A stretch of 64,000 nt of DNA from Sporichthya polymorpha DSM 43042 (GTDB lineage: Bacteria; Actinomycetota; Actinomycetes; Sporichthyales; Sporichthyaceae), in assembly GCF_000384115.1 (NCBI RefSeq), contig NZ_KB913029.1, positions 716,907 to 780,906 of the forward strand, in the 5' to 3' direction. The position numbers and the translations under genes are program-made. Positions 1 through 8,825 of this stretch are shown here, one piece after another. How positions within the stretch are numbered: position 1 is the first letter of the stretch; each line of letters starts with the position of its first letter. A model generated the notes under the pieces. The model was given only the letters and a program-made list of their open reading frames with translations, was not told the origin of the DNA and did not search any database.

Positions 1-235
1 GAACGGATAGACGCCGTTGCTGAACGTCAAGGCCAGGAAGCCGTTGTTCTGGCACGTCACCCATAGCTTTGACCCCACGTCGATGGCTCCCGACGCCGAT
101 GCCGCTACTCTGACCCAGCTCGTCGGCCTTCGTACGGCGACGTACCTCCTGCTGCGCGTGGGAAGGGCTGGCCGCGGTTCTCGAACGCCGCCCCCCGCTG
201 TTCAATGGCACATGACGGGACGAACGTCCGCCTGC
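1..235. other. Left edge, no gene assignable
   Basis: No convincing complete gene lies here. On the minus strand, positions 1-78 can be read as the first codons of a gene leaving the window to the left, from a GTG at 78 or, in another frame, an ATG at 64. The two readings cannot be told apart. Nothing else recognisable was seen before the stop of the membrane protein at 236. Confidence 0.3.
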
Positions 236-979
236 TCAAAGCGTGCTGCTTGCCGGGAGCGGTGACTCGGACCGCACTACGTCGGAGTCGTGCCCGTACT
301 GTCGGTTGATCGCCTGCCAGGTGGTGACGGTCATGACCATGAAGAAGATGAAGAACCAGGTAGCCGGCAGCCACCAGGCGAAGATGCCGTCCCAGGCGAA
401 GGGCCCGGTCTTGAAGTACATCAAGAACGTGGCCGACGTCTGACCCATCCCCATCATCACGGCGACGTAGCCTGCCCAGCGCGGGTAGACCGGCGCGGCG
501 GTGGTGTCGCACAGGATGGCCAGCCCGGTGGTCACGTACCACGTGACGAACGGGACCCACCCGATCAGGAAACTGATCCAGGCCATGTCGTTCACAGTCT
601 GGGTCAGCTCGGGGGAGATCTCGCCGGGACGGAACGCGGCCACCCACCAGAGCATGAACGGCCCAATGATCAGGATCAGGCTGGCCGAGAAGGCGGCGGC
701 CTGAAGCTGGACCAGCGATTTCGGCAGGTCGATGATGCGGCGGGTCTGCGCGTTGATGGCCGCACCGAACGCGAGGTAGAACGGGCAGGCGATGTAGCAC
801 ACCAGGAGCCCGGTCCTGATCGCGTTGGTGTCCGACCGGAAGATCTCTGCGGTCTCCTCAGCGGTGTTGCTGGGATCCAGCGGAGGCACGAACTGCGCGA
901 TTCCTACGAACCCGATTCCGAACAGGACGGCGAAGATCATCCCGCCGGAGGCGCAGACCAATTCGATGTAGCGCTTCAC
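236..979 (-). CDS. Six-helix integral membrane protein, unknown function
   Basis: This 247-residue protein starts at a GTG at 979 with AAGGA upstream. About six hydrophobic segments are visible, near residues 8-31, 54-75, 90-115, 133-157, 168-190 and 198-224. The C-terminal tail is short and polar. No catalytic motif is recognised. It is the last gene of the leftward operon that begins at 9896, 42 nt after the cytochrome oxidase subunit IV-like gene, so it may work with the subunit III/IV-like pair in the membrane. That role is inferred from position only. Confidence 0.75.
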   Translation of the reverse strand: MKRYIELVCASGGMIFAVLFGIGFVGIAQFVPPLDPSNTAEETAEIFRSDTNAIRTGLLVCYIACPFYLAFGAAINAQTRRIIDLPKSLVQLQAAAFSASLILIIGPFMLWWVAAFRPGEISPELTQTVNDMAWISFLIGWVPFVTWYVTTGLAILCDTTAAPVYPRWAGYVAVMMGMGQTSATFLMYFKTGPFAWDGIFAWWLPATWFFIFFMVMTVTTWQAINRQYGHDSDVVRSESPLPASSTL

Positions 980-1021
980 GCGTGGCGTCCTTTCGAAGGT
1001 GGTCGGGTCGCCGTGCAGGCG

Positions 1022-1300
1022 TCAGGCAAAGACGTAGATCCCCATCAGGACGACGAAGAGCCCGGCGCAGTAGCCCTCGAAGGCCGCCCGCAACGCGACG
1101 GGTGCACCCCGGAGTTCCATGAAATGCCGGCCGACGAGGCGGATCTTGATCGCCGCGATACCGATCACCATCGCCGCGGCGAGGGTCTTGTCGTCGATCA
1201 GGTGTTCCCCGCCGAGGGCGAAGGAGAGCACGGTGAAAACGACCAGGGCGGCCCACACGATGACGGAACCCTTGGTGGCCGAACTGCCCAGCAGCGTCAT
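1022..1300 (-). CDS. Cytochrome c oxidase subunit IV family membrane protein
   Basis: This 92-residue protein has three hydrophobic segments and a conserved-looking middle with the residues KIRLVGRHFMELRGAP, the pattern of the prokaryotic subunit IV/NorF-like family. Members are small accessory subunits of heme-copper oxidases or nitric oxide reductases. It follows the subunit III-like gene after 7 nt, the usual pairing. No subunit I or II is in the window, so its enzyme partner is unknown; it may serve an oxidase encoded elsewhere. Confidence 0.8.
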   Translation of the reverse strand: MTLLGSSATKGSVIVWAALVVFTVLSFALGGEHLIDDKTLAAAMVIGIAAIKIRLVGRHFMELRGAPVALRAAFEGYCAGLFVVLMGIYVFA

Positions 1301-1307
1301 CGGGCCG

Positions 1308-1901
1308 TCACCGCACCAGGTAGAGCGTCGCGAACAACATGATCCACAGCAGGTCGACGAGGTGCCAGAAGCTGGCGATGCCCTCCAGCGCCGCCGTCCG
1401 GTGGGTCCCGGTCGAGGCCGGCCGCGCGATGCGCGACGCGGCCAGCAACGCCCCCATGCCCAGCACCACGTGCCCGAGGTGGATGCCGGTGAACATGAAG
1501 TTGTAGGTGTAGAAGTCGTTCACCGAGGCGGTGTGATCGTCCTGTACCAGTGAGGTGTACTCGATCGCCTTGACGCCGGCGAAGATCAGCCCACAGGCAA
1601 TCGCGGCCAGGAAGAACCGCGGCGCGTGCGGGTGGCGCTCGCGGGCCAGATGCATGCCGATGACGACGAACAGCGACGACGTCAGCAGCACGATGGTGTT
1701 GGCGACGCCCCACTCGAGGTGCAGCGTCTCGGCCGAGGACACGAACATCTCGGTCTCTCGGCCCCGCAGCACGAGGATGGTGCCGAAGAAGATGCCGAAC
1801 ACGACCATGTCGCCGAGCAGGAACACCCACAGCCCCGGTTCACCCGGGACGTGCACCTCCTGCGCCGGCCTCTTCGGCGGCGCCTCCACCCCCGCGGTCA
1901 T
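1308..1901 (-). CDS. Cytochrome c oxidase subunit III family protein (NorE-like)
   Basis: This 197-residue protein has about five membrane segments. It carries family signatures such as GLWVFLLGDMVVFGIFF near residues 23-39, a GIHLGHVVLGM segment, and a C-terminal FWHLVDLLWIMLF segment. The length and five helices match the short NorE-like branch rather than seven-helix subunit III. The ATG at 1901 overlaps the stop of the upstream phosphatase by four bases (ATGA), which fixes the start and shows translational coupling. With the following subunit IV-like gene it forms an orphan pair embedded in a P450/LLM operon. Confidence 0.87.
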   Translation of the reverse strand: MTAGVEAPPKRPAQEVHVPGEPGLWVFLLGDMVVFGIFFGTILVLRGRETEMFVSSAETLHLEWGVANTIVLLTSSLFVVIGMHLARERHPHAPRFFLAAIACGLIFAGVKAIEYTSLVQDDHTASVNDFYTYNFMFTGIHLGHVVLGMGALLAASRIARPASTGTHRTAALEGIASFWHLVDLLWIMLFATLYLVR

Positions 1902-2710
1902 ACGGGCACTCCGTCCTCGACGGGCGCGAAAGCAGGGGCGACGCAGAGCACCCGACGCATCCGCTCGACGGCTGCGCTGTCCACACCACCTGCCGCCCAG
2001 TAACCGGCGACGGAACCGTACGAACTCTCGATCTGAGCCAGCGCCCCCTCCAGATACCGCGGGTCCGCCACGATTCGCCCCACCGCCGTGTCGACGAGGT
2101 CGCGCTCCTCGGCACCGAGCATCGCCTGCATGTGTCGAGACATGCGCTCCAGGTCCCAGGAGAGGGTCGTGCGGGCGTAGTCTTCGAGAACGGCCTCGCG
2201 CGAGGCGCCGAGAACGAGGAGCAGCACGGCGACGAGGACGCCGGTCCGGTCCTGGCCACCGGTGCAATGGATCAGCGCCGGAACCTGTTCGCGCTCACCG
2301 AGGCGGTGCGCGACCTCGGCCAGGGCGACGCGGGGCAGGGCCTCCACGATCTCCCGGTAGGTGCGCTCCATGTAGTCCAAGGCGACCTCTTCGTCGCGGC
2401 ACATCTCCAACGCGGCTTCGGCCGACAGCCGGGTGTTCGACCACAGCGGCAGAGCCACCGTCTCGGGCGCGTGCGGGGCGAACCAAAGCTCCTCCCGGGC
2501 GGCGCCTTCCCCCGGCGACCGCAGATCCAACACGAGCTGAATCTGGTCGAGACCGCGGCGATCGGCTTCCGACAGGAAGTTGGGCGCTTCGCTACGAAAC
2601 AGCACCCCCGAGCGGGTCACGCCCCCCTGCGCGAGGCTGAAGCCTCCAAGATCTCGGAGATTCGGCACCAGGCCCGCGGGGTTCACTCCGGCCTGCGGCG
2701 GCGCGCTCAC
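1898..2710 (-). CDS. Protein tyrosine/serine phosphatase, MptpB-like family
   Basis: This 270-residue protein begins at a GTG at 2710 overlapping the stop of the LLM gene (GTGA). An NLRDLGG motif near residue 16 and the P-loop HCTGGQDRTG near residues 150-160 define the Y_phosphatase3 family that includes mycobacterial MptpB. The catalytic Cys and Arg of the CX5R loop are both present. Such enzymes hydrolyse phospho-Tyr, phospho-Ser or phosphoinositides. Here the gene is embedded in a catabolic-type operon with an APH-family kinase, so a small-molecule phosphate ester substrate is also possible (inference). A paralogue lies at 33105-33803. Confidence 0.88.
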   Translation of the reverse strand: MSAPPQAGVNPAGLVPNLRDLGGFSLAQGGVTRSGVLFRSEAPNFLSEADRRGLDQIQLVLDLRSPGEGAAREELWFAPHAPETVALPLWSNTRLSAEAALEMCRDEEVALDYMERTYREIVEALPRVALAEVAHRLGEREQVPALIHCTGGQDRTGVLVAVLLLVLGASREAVLEDYARTTLSWDLERMSRHMQAMLGAEERDLVDTAVGRIVADPRYLEGALAQIESSYGSVAGYWAAGGVDSAAVERMRRVLCVAPAFAPVEDGVPV

Positions 2711-3852
2711 CCGCCTTTCACCGCTCCCAGGCAGGCGATGCTGCGATCGAGACCGAGCGCCGCATCCTCGGGGTCGCAGACCACGGGCAGGTAATCTGCA
2801 GGCGCCACGAAACTGACGCCCGCCTCGGCGTAGGCGAGCAGCTTGTCCGCCACCTGCTGGGGGGTACCCCACAAGTACCCCACCTCGGCGTGCGCGCGGG
2901 TGGTCTTGGACAGCACGTCGTCGATGAAGGCCGTCGGCGTCGCCTTGGGCAGGAAGTCCTTGAAGTAGGCCCAGCCCTCGGGGGTCGGCGAGGGCAGCCC
3001 GGCCTTGGCCCAGTCGCTTCCCTGGATGCGGCCGAAGGTGGCGGCGATCCAGCGCACGATCGGGTTGTCCAGCGCCTTGTCGAGGACGTTCTCGTCCTCG
3101 TGGATGAGAACCGGGCAGAAGATGCCGAAGGTGAAGGCTTCGGGGTCCCGGCCCTTGCGTTCCACGTCCTTGCGCACCTGCGCGATGACCTCAGCGGCTT
3201 CTTCGGGAGTGCCCCAGGCGCAGGGCGCGGCCGAGGACAGGCCGTCGCAGTACGACGTTGCGACGTCCAGCAGCATCGGGCCCGATCCCATGGCGTGGAT
3301 GCGGGGGCGGTGCGCGCGGGCGGACCCGAGGAAGGCCTGCTTCATCTGCCAGTGGTTGCCCTCGTAGTCGAACGGGCCGTCGCTGGTGAGAAAGGCGTCG
3401 AAGATCCGGGCGAAGTCCTCGAGGCTCTTGATGCCACGACTGCGCTTGTAGCCGAAGGGACCGGTCTGCTTGACCTCACCGCCCCCGACATGGACGACCA
3501 TGCGGCCCTGCGCCATGTCCGCAAGCGTGAGCAGCATCTGGGTGAGCTGGGCCGGTCCGATGCGCAGACCGTCGGTGAGCACCGAGATCCCGAGCTCCGG
3601 CGCCGCGGCATGCGTGTAGGAGGTCATGAGGAACGCGTCGTGCATGGAGTCGGGGTCGCGCAGCATCGCGGCCATCGGCGCGTTCTCCGTGCGCCACAGT
3701 TGCGGCGGGATGAAGCTACCCATCTGGGTGGACTGTGACATGAAGTCCACTACACCGCTGGCCTGCAGGGCCTGAGCCTGCTGGGCAACCACGGCGGGCG
3801 GGAAGTGGCGGTCTCCCCACAAGAAGGCGGAGGTTTGCGGAATCGCGGGCAT
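2707..3852 (-). CDS. LLM class flavin (F420)-dependent oxidoreductase
   Basis: This 381-residue TIM-barrel protein shows luciferase-like monooxygenase family features: a RIGPAQLTQMLLTLA segment near residue 100, GRMVVHVGGGEVKQTGPFGYKR near 115-137, and a C-terminal ADYLPVV segment. Family members use F420 or FMN to reduce or oxidise hydrophobic substrates. It is the sixth gene of the operon starting at 9896, 13 nt after the SWG-family gene and overlapping the phosphatase start by four bases. The closest relative in the window is the LLM gene at 29896-31053, which sits in a matching cassette. The cofactor cannot be told from sequence alone. Confidence 0.9.
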   Translation of the reverse strand: MPAIPQTSAFLWGDRHFPPAVVAQQAQALQASGVVDFMSQSTQMGSFIPPQLWRTENAPMAAMLRDPDSMHDAFLMTSYTHAAAPELGISVLTDGLRIGPAQLTQMLLTLADMAQGRMVVHVGGGEVKQTGPFGYKRSRGIKSLEDFARIFDAFLTSDGPFDYEGNHWQMKQAFLGSARAHRPRIHAMGSGPMLLDVATSYCDGLSSAAPCAWGTPEEAAEVIAQVRKDVERKGRDPEAFTFGIFCPVLIHEDENVLDKALDNPIVRWIAATFGRIQGSDWAKAGLPSPTPEGWAYFKDFLPKATPTAFIDDVLSKTTRAHAEVGYLWGTPQQVADKLLAYAEAGVSFVAPADYLPVVCDPEDAALGLDRSIACLGAVKGG

Positions 3853-3865
3853 TGTTGACCCTTCG

Positions 3866-4840
3866 TCAGATCATACGGGCGCGGCGTTGGCGACGGCGGA
3901 CGTCGTCGACCGATGCCATGTCCTGGGACTCACCCCAGCCGGCTTCGCCGTTGACCTCCCACTCGACCAGGCACCAGTCGACGTACCAGAGGTCGACGTA
4001 ACGCAACCGGTTGCGCATCCGGCCGGTCGCGGAGATCGCGCGGCCGTCCGGGTCGCGAAGTTCGACCTGGACCGCGAGAGGGGCACCGTCCGCGGCCCGC
4101 TCGGTGACGCGACGGTGTCCGGAGACCGGGACGGAGAGTACGCCGTCGACAAGCATCATCCCGTACGCGAAGTGGTCGACGTCGGTCTCGGCCTTGGTGG
4201 CGTCCGGGGTGATCATCGTGACGCTGAAGCCGAGCTGGTCCGAGACCCACGCCATTTCCAGGCCGCCCCGCATGTGCGACAGGAAGGGCCGGCGCACCCC
4301 CCACGACCGGTCGCGCATCTGGTGGCAGTCAACGTCCAGGCGCTCGCCGTCAATGACCAGCGTGCCCTGGATGTGACCGATCTGCTCGTAGTGGAAGTTG
4401 CCGAAGTCCTCGGTGCCGTCCTTGCCTCCGGTGCTGAACGAAACGTCGTACGCGGGCGTCACGCCGCGCCAGTTCAGGTCCAGCGAGCAGGCCTCGGAGG
4501 AGAAGCCGAGGCGGTACTCCCGCAACGGGTCCACTGTGCGCACGCTCATCCCGTTGCTCAGTTCGAAGGAGAACATGTCGGCATCGGCGGGCAGCGGGTT
4601 GAACGGGAACCAGTGGTAGTACAGGCAGTCGTCGCGGCGCGAACCGTGGGCGTCCCACACCGCGACACCACCCGCGACGAGGTTCATGTTCGGGCGCACC
4701 CAGTAGTAGAAGAACCCGTTGATGTCGCGGTCGGGGATCTGGAACCCGAACCAGGCGGACTCGTTCCACCAGGGGTCGGGGCTGCCCCGCTTGAAGCTGT
4801 CGGCACCCGACGCCACGTCGAGCAGGCGGGGATCGGTCAT
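3866..4840 (-). CDS. CrtC/AttH-like 'RDRSWG' family protein (paralogue 1)
   Basis: This 324-residue protein has the RDRSWG motif at residues 176-181, preceded by a conserved HYEQ block near 150. This is the signature of the CrtC/AttH, tocopherol-cyclase-like double-lipocalin fold, annotated in actinobacteria as DUF7064/DUF7065-type. CrtC hydrates carotenoids and other members bind or transform lipids; the function here is unknown. No signal peptide is seen. The ATG at 4840 overlaps the stop of the PEP-mobile-domain gene (ATGA). Four more family members are in this window (8826, 26794, 27801, 54225). Confidence 0.75.
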   Translation of the reverse strand: MTDPRLLDVASGADSFKRGSPDPWWNESAWFGFQIPDRDINGFFYYWVRPNMNLVAGGVAVWDAHGSRRDDCLYYHWFPFNPLPADADMFSFELSNGMSVRTVDPLREYRLGFSSEACSLDLNWRGVTPAYDVSFSTGGKDGTEDFGNFHYEQIGHIQGTLVIDGERLDVDCHQMRDRSWGVRRPFLSHMRGGLEMAWVSDQLGFSVTMITPDATKAETDVDHFAYGMMLVDGVLSVPVSGHRRVTERAADGAPLAVQVELRDPDGRAISATGRMRNRLRYVDLWYVDWCLVEWEVNGEAGWGESQDMASVDDVRRRQRRARMI

Positions 4841-6507
4841 GACCCGACCGCCTCGGCCCGCGCCAGGATCTCCACCGTGCCGGCCGCCCCGTCGACGCGG
4901 ATCCGGTCGCCGGTGTTGATCACCGATGTGCCGACCCGAGTGTTGACGACGCACGGCAGCCCGAGCTCGCGGGCGACGACCGCGGCGTGGCTGAGCGCGC
5001 CGCCGATGTCCACGACGAGGGCGGCCGACACGAACATGATGGAGGCCCAGCTCGGATCCGTGGTCGGCGAGACTAGGATCTCGCCGTCGTCCACCTCGCC
5101 GAAGTCGGCATTGAGCACCACCCGGGCCACCCCCTCGACGACACCCGGGCTGACCCCGATGCCACGCACCGAGTCCTGCCCCTCGACCGACTGGCGGATC
5201 TCGGCCGCTGCATCGACGGCGCGGCTTGGCACCGGCATGCCGCGCCACTCGCTGGGGATCACCAGGGTCGAATAGAGCGCTCTGCGCTCCCGGCGCCGGG
5301 CGACGAGGTCCTGCACATCCGCGGGCAACGACCCGGCGGTCAGCTCGTCGGTCGTGAGGTAGAAGACGTCCTCGGGGTCGGCCAGCACTCCGTCGTCGGC
5401 GAGCAGGGCGCCCATCCGCCGCGCAACGGCCCGGCAGACGTCCACGCTCTGCAACATCCCCCGCTTGGGAACGCCGCGCTGTGGGATGAAGCGGCCCGCC
5501 GCGGCGAGCAGCCCGCGCACCCCCGGGCGCTGCCAGGTCGGCACAGCCGCCACGACCGCGTCCACCATCTGCCGGTAGTTCGCATGCGCCGCCGCGTCCC
5601 GCGCGGCCGGCGACTCGTCGTCGCCGTAGCTGCGGTAGCCGTCGAGGATGCGGGTGAGCGGGGTCGGATCCTCGCGCCAGGACCGGCTGGATGCCTCGCC
5701 CTCCGCGGGTCCGTGGTAGCCGTGGCGCAGCAGAAACTCGTCGAGGGCGAGCTGATCCCGCGAGACGAGCCACATGTCGGTCAACATGCCCGCCTCGGCG
5801 CCGCCGGACCCGCTGAGCACCGCAGCGTCCCCGACGCCGGTGCGGCGCACCAACGCCTCGACAGCCTCGTAGAGGGGAGTGATCAGTCCGAAGGTCATGT
5901 GGCCCTGGGCGACCAGGACTCGGACGAAGACCTCACCGGCCTCCGCCAGGGTCCGCCTCGCCTCGGGCAGCTCCATCTGAGGCAGTCTCAGAATGGTGCG
6001 CCGGTACCACTGGTCGGTCTCCGCGGAAACCCGTCGCACCTCCCGCGGCGACGTCGCCACCACCCGGGCCATGCTCGCACCGACCCGGGCGTAGAACCGC
6101 TTCGTGGGGTTCGAGGCCAGCGTCGGCGGAACCCGGCCGAGCAGGGACAGGGCCACCTTCTCCGCGCTGGTGCCCGGCATCCGGTCACCGATGGTCGCGA
6201 AGAAGTCGACGTTCCAGCCGATCCGGCCGTAGAACGGGCGCATCGTCCAGGTGTTCGGGTCTAGGGGAACGGCGCGCTCGGCCGCAGTCAGCACTCCCAT
6301 GTCGGCGATCACGCCGCGGAAGGCCCGCTCGGCGTTGCCGCCCCAGAACGTCCATCCGAGCGGGGTCAGCACCCCCGGCATCGCCTCGCCGACGTTCGTC
6401 CGCGTCCAGTGCTCGTCCGGCCGACTGAACGCGTGCAGCGGATCCCACGCCTCGAGCGGATCGATCTGCTCGGGATCGGTGGAGGAGCCGTCGGTCAGAC
6501 GTCCCAC
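4837..6507 (-). CDS. PEP-utilising enzyme mobile-domain protein without ATP-grasp domain
   Basis: This 556-residue protein ends with the phosphohistidine swivelling domain of PEP synthase/PPDK-type enzymes, with GGALSHAAVVARELGLP near residues 500-520 holding the expected catalytic His. The N-terminal ATP-grasp half of PEP synthase is absent. The first 420 residues resemble the helical linker region of rifampicin-phosphotransferase or PEP-synthase-like proteins. The start was set at a GTG at 6507, which overlaps the P450 stop by 13 nt. A truncated, possibly non-phosphorylating, member of the family is likely. It might exchange phosphoryl groups with the operon's APH-type kinase partner (inference). 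Confidence 0.8.
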   Translation of the reverse strand: MGRLTDGSSTDPEQIDPLEAWDPLHAFSRPDEHWTRTNVGEAMPGVLTPLGWTFWGGNAERAFRGVIADMGVLTAAERAVPLDPNTWTMRPFYGRIGWNVDFFATIGDRMPGTSAEKVALSLLGRVPPTLASNPTKRFYARVGASMARVVATSPREVRRVSAETDQWYRRTILRLPQMELPEARRTLAEAGEVFVRVLVAQGHMTFGLITPLYEAVEALVRRTGVGDAAVLSGSGGAEAGMLTDMWLVSRDQLALDEFLLRHGYHGPAEGEASSRSWREDPTPLTRILDGYRSYGDDESPAARDAAAHANYRQMVDAVVAAVPTWQRPGVRGLLAAAGRFIPQRGVPKRGMLQSVDVCRAVARRMGALLADDGVLADPEDVFYLTTDELTAGSLPADVQDLVARRRERRALYSTLVIPSEWRGMPVPSRAVDAAAEIRQSVEGQDSVRGIGVSPGVVEGVARVVLNADFGEVDDGEILVSPTTDPSWASIMFVSAALVVDIGGALSHAAVVARELGLPCVVNTRVGTSVINTGDRIRVDGAAGTVEILARAEAVGS

Positions 6508-7730
6508 TCGAACTCCAGCCGCTCTGGCCGGTGGAAGATCATCCCGTCCTGCACCCGGATCTCCTGGCCCGGCACGACTCGCAGGTTCGGCAGGCGGGTC
6601 AGCACCGTCTCGAGCGCGATCCGCATGTCCAGGCGGGCGAGCGGAGCGCCGATGCACAGGTGGGGACCGGTGCCGAAGTGGATGCTCTTGCGCATCTCGG
6701 AGTTCTCGCGGTCGATGTCGAACTTCTCCGGGCAGTTGAAGACCGTCGGATCGTTGTTGGCCGACTGTACGAGCAGGAACAGGTTCGAGCCGGCCGGGAT
6801 CTTCTGGCCCCCGAACTCGACGTCCTCCAGGACGCGACGCACGATGCCGCGCGCCGGGGTGAGCCGGCGCAGCGACTCCTCGACGGCCTTGGGAACCAAT
6901 GAGAGGTCGTCCCGGAGGCGGGCCGCGATCTCCGGGTGCTGCGCCAGCATGTAGAGGGAGAAGCTGATCCCACCGGCGCTCGTCTCGAAGCCCGCGATGA
7001 TGAACTGGCCGATGATGCCGAGGATCTCGAGGTCGGTGAGCTTGTTCTCGCCCTCCTCCTGCGCCAGCACCAGCTCGCTGATCGCGTCGTCGCCCGGCTC
7101 CTTCCGGCGGGCCGCGATCGCCTCGTTCAGGTACTCACTGAACTTGACCTGGTCACGCGCAAGTTCCAGCCGGCGTTCCGGGGCGATGCTCGGCAGGAAC
7201 AGCTCGACGATGCCGAGCGTCCAGTCCCGGAATCGCTGCAGGTCCTGTTCCGGCACGCCGAGGAACCGGATGAGCACGTGCAGCGGCATCGGGGTCGCGA
7301 ACTTCTCGACAAGGTCCGCGCGTCCGTCGGCCACGAACTCGTCGATGAGAGCGTTCGCGGCCTCACGAATCGCATCCTCACGGCGGGCGACCGACTTGGC
7401 CGTCAGGGGGTGGTTCGCCAGGCGGCGGATCCGGGTGTGCTCGGGTGGGTTCGTGTTGACCAGCGCGGGGATCCAAGGGGCGTAACCGTGCGGGAGCTGG
7501 TCCTTGACCTCGTCCGGAACCTCCCCGACGAGGTCGGCGGGCATGCTGCCGAATCGCTTGGTGTCCTTGGCGGCGACGACGACGTCCTCGTACCGGCTGA
7601 GCACCCAGGCGTCCATCTCGGGCACGTACATGACCGGCGCGGCCTCGCGCAGCTGCCCGAACATCGGGCAGGTGTCCCAGGTGCTGCGCAGCATGTCGAG
7701 CATTCCTGGCTGCTGCTGTGTCTCGGTCAT
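6495..7730 (-). CDS. Cytochrome P450
   Basis: This 411-residue soluble bacterial P450 shows the I-helix AGFETS at residues 246-251, the EESLR K-helix ExxR at 284-288, and the heme loop FGTGPHLCIG at 352-361 with Cys359 as the thiolate ligand. The ATG at 7730 shares one base with the kinase stop (TGATG). It is expected to hydroxylate a hydrophobic substrate, probably the one processed by the rest of the operon. No ferredoxin is in this operon; ferredoxins occur at 51451-52101 and could be redox partners. The substrate is unknown. Confidence 0.95.
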   Translation of the reverse strand: MTETQQQPGMLDMLRSTWDTCPMFGQLREAAPVMYVPEMDAWVLSRYEDVVVAAKDTKRFGSMPADLVGEVPDEVKDQLPHGYAPWIPALVNTNPPEHTRIRRLANHPLTAKSVARREDAIREAANALIDEFVADGRADLVEKFATPMPLHVLIRFLGVPEQDLQRFRDWTLGIVELFLPSIAPERRLELARDQVKFSEYLNEAIAARRKEPGDDAISELVLAQEEGENKLTDLEILGIIGQFIIAGFETSAGGISFSLYMLAQHPEIAARLRDDLSLVPKAVEESLRRLTPARGIVRRVLEDVEFGGQKIPAGSNLFLLVQSANNDPTVFNCPEKFDIDRENSEMRKSIHFGTGPHLCIGAPLARLDMRIALETVLTRLPNLRVVPGQEIRVQDGMIFHRPERLEFEWDV

Positions 7731-8818
7731 CAGATGCCCTTCAGGGTGGCGGCAGAGTCGAGGTCGATCGCCATGTCGGCGTAGCGCTTCGCCTGGGCGG
7801 CGATGAAGGCGTCGAGCTCCGGGGTGGAGACGACCTGGGCGGCCAGGCCGACGAACAGGAAGGCTCCGTAGAGGGCGCCTTCGCGGTAGGCGTTCCAGCA
7901 GGCATCGGCGTCGAAGTCGTGAACGCCGGCGGCCACGAGCTGGCTGTGGTAACTGGCGACGAGGTCCTTTTCGTGCGCGCGACGGTCCTCGGTCGGCAGG
8001 GACGAGCCGATCAGATACGCCAGGTCGATTCCGGGCGGGCCGAGGCGCACCGTCTGGAAGTCGATGACGGTGACCGGCGGGGCTCCGGGGGCGGTGCCCA
8101 TCATCAGGTTGTCGCTGCGGAAGTCGCCGTGCTGGACGACAGTCGGCGCACTCCAACTCCGGACCCAGTCGCCGGCGCGGGGCAGGTTCGTGCGGAAGAA
8201 TTCGATGTGCCGGGCGTCCAGGCTGTCGCCGAACCGGGCGACGAAGGGTTCCAAGCCCTGGCCCATCGCCTCGAACATTCCGATTGCGCGACGCGGGTCG
8301 GCCAGCCATTCGAGCTTCGCCACCTGCGGGGAGTTCCACAGCGGGGCTTGGAACCTCACCAGCTCGGTGATCGCCGCGCGGCAGGCCGCGAGCATGTCCT
8401 CGACCGATGAGCCGGCGCCGACGTTGGCCAGCGGCTTCGCCACGTCGCTGAGGTCGGCGAGCACGAGGGTGAACAGACCTGACTGGGGGTCAGATTCACC
8501 GGCGTAGCAGGTGGGCACGCTCATGTCGGGAACGAGCGGAGCGACGTCGCGGTAGAAGCTCACCTCGAGGTCGTACATGCCCATGGCCTTGGCCATCCCG
8601 AAGCTGCCCGGATCGGTGGACGGGATCTTCACGATCACCGAAGCCGGGGCGGAAGTGGGGCCGTCGTAGGTCAGCGTGGCCCGCACCATTCGGGCGAAGG
8701 CGCCACCGCCGAGTTGCTCGGTCGCCACCGATTCCACGCGGGCGGATCCGAGGACACCGGCGAGCACACCGGTGAACCAGTCCGCGGTCATCTCCTCGAC
8801 GGAGTTCACGATCGACAT
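7730..8818 (-). CDS. APH/EcKL-type phosphotransferase family protein
   Basis: This 362-residue kinase-fold protein has the Brenner motif HGDFRSDN at residues 230-237, with catalytic Asp231 and Asn237, and a metal-binding IDFQ at 252-255. It also has an N-lobe lysine in VIVKIP near residue 64. The family phosphorylates small hydroxylated compounds such as aminoglycosides, ecdysteroids and choline. Its place between an SWG-family gene and a P450 suggests phosphorylation of a hydroxylated pathway intermediate (inference). A paralogue at 28805-29899 occupies an equivalent cassette but has Glu in place of the catalytic Asp. Confidence 0.87.
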   Translation of the reverse strand: MSIVNSVEEMTADWFTGVLAGVLGSARVESVATEQLGGGAFARMVRATLTYDGPTSAPASVIVKIPSTDPGSFGMAKAMGMYDLEVSFYRDVAPLVPDMSVPTCYAGESDPQSGLFTLVLADLSDVAKPLANVGAGSSVEDMLAACRAAITELVRFQAPLWNSPQVAKLEWLADPRRAIGMFEAMGQGLEPFVARFGDSLDARHIEFFRTNLPRAGDWVRSWSAPTVVQHGDFRSDNLMMGTAPGAPPVTVIDFQTVRLGPPGIDLAYLIGSSLPTEDRRAHEKDLVASYHSQLVAAGVHDFDADACWNAYREGALYGAFLFVGLAAQVVSTPELDAFIAAQAKRYADMAIDLDSAATLKGI

Positions 8819-8825
8819 GAGTGGC

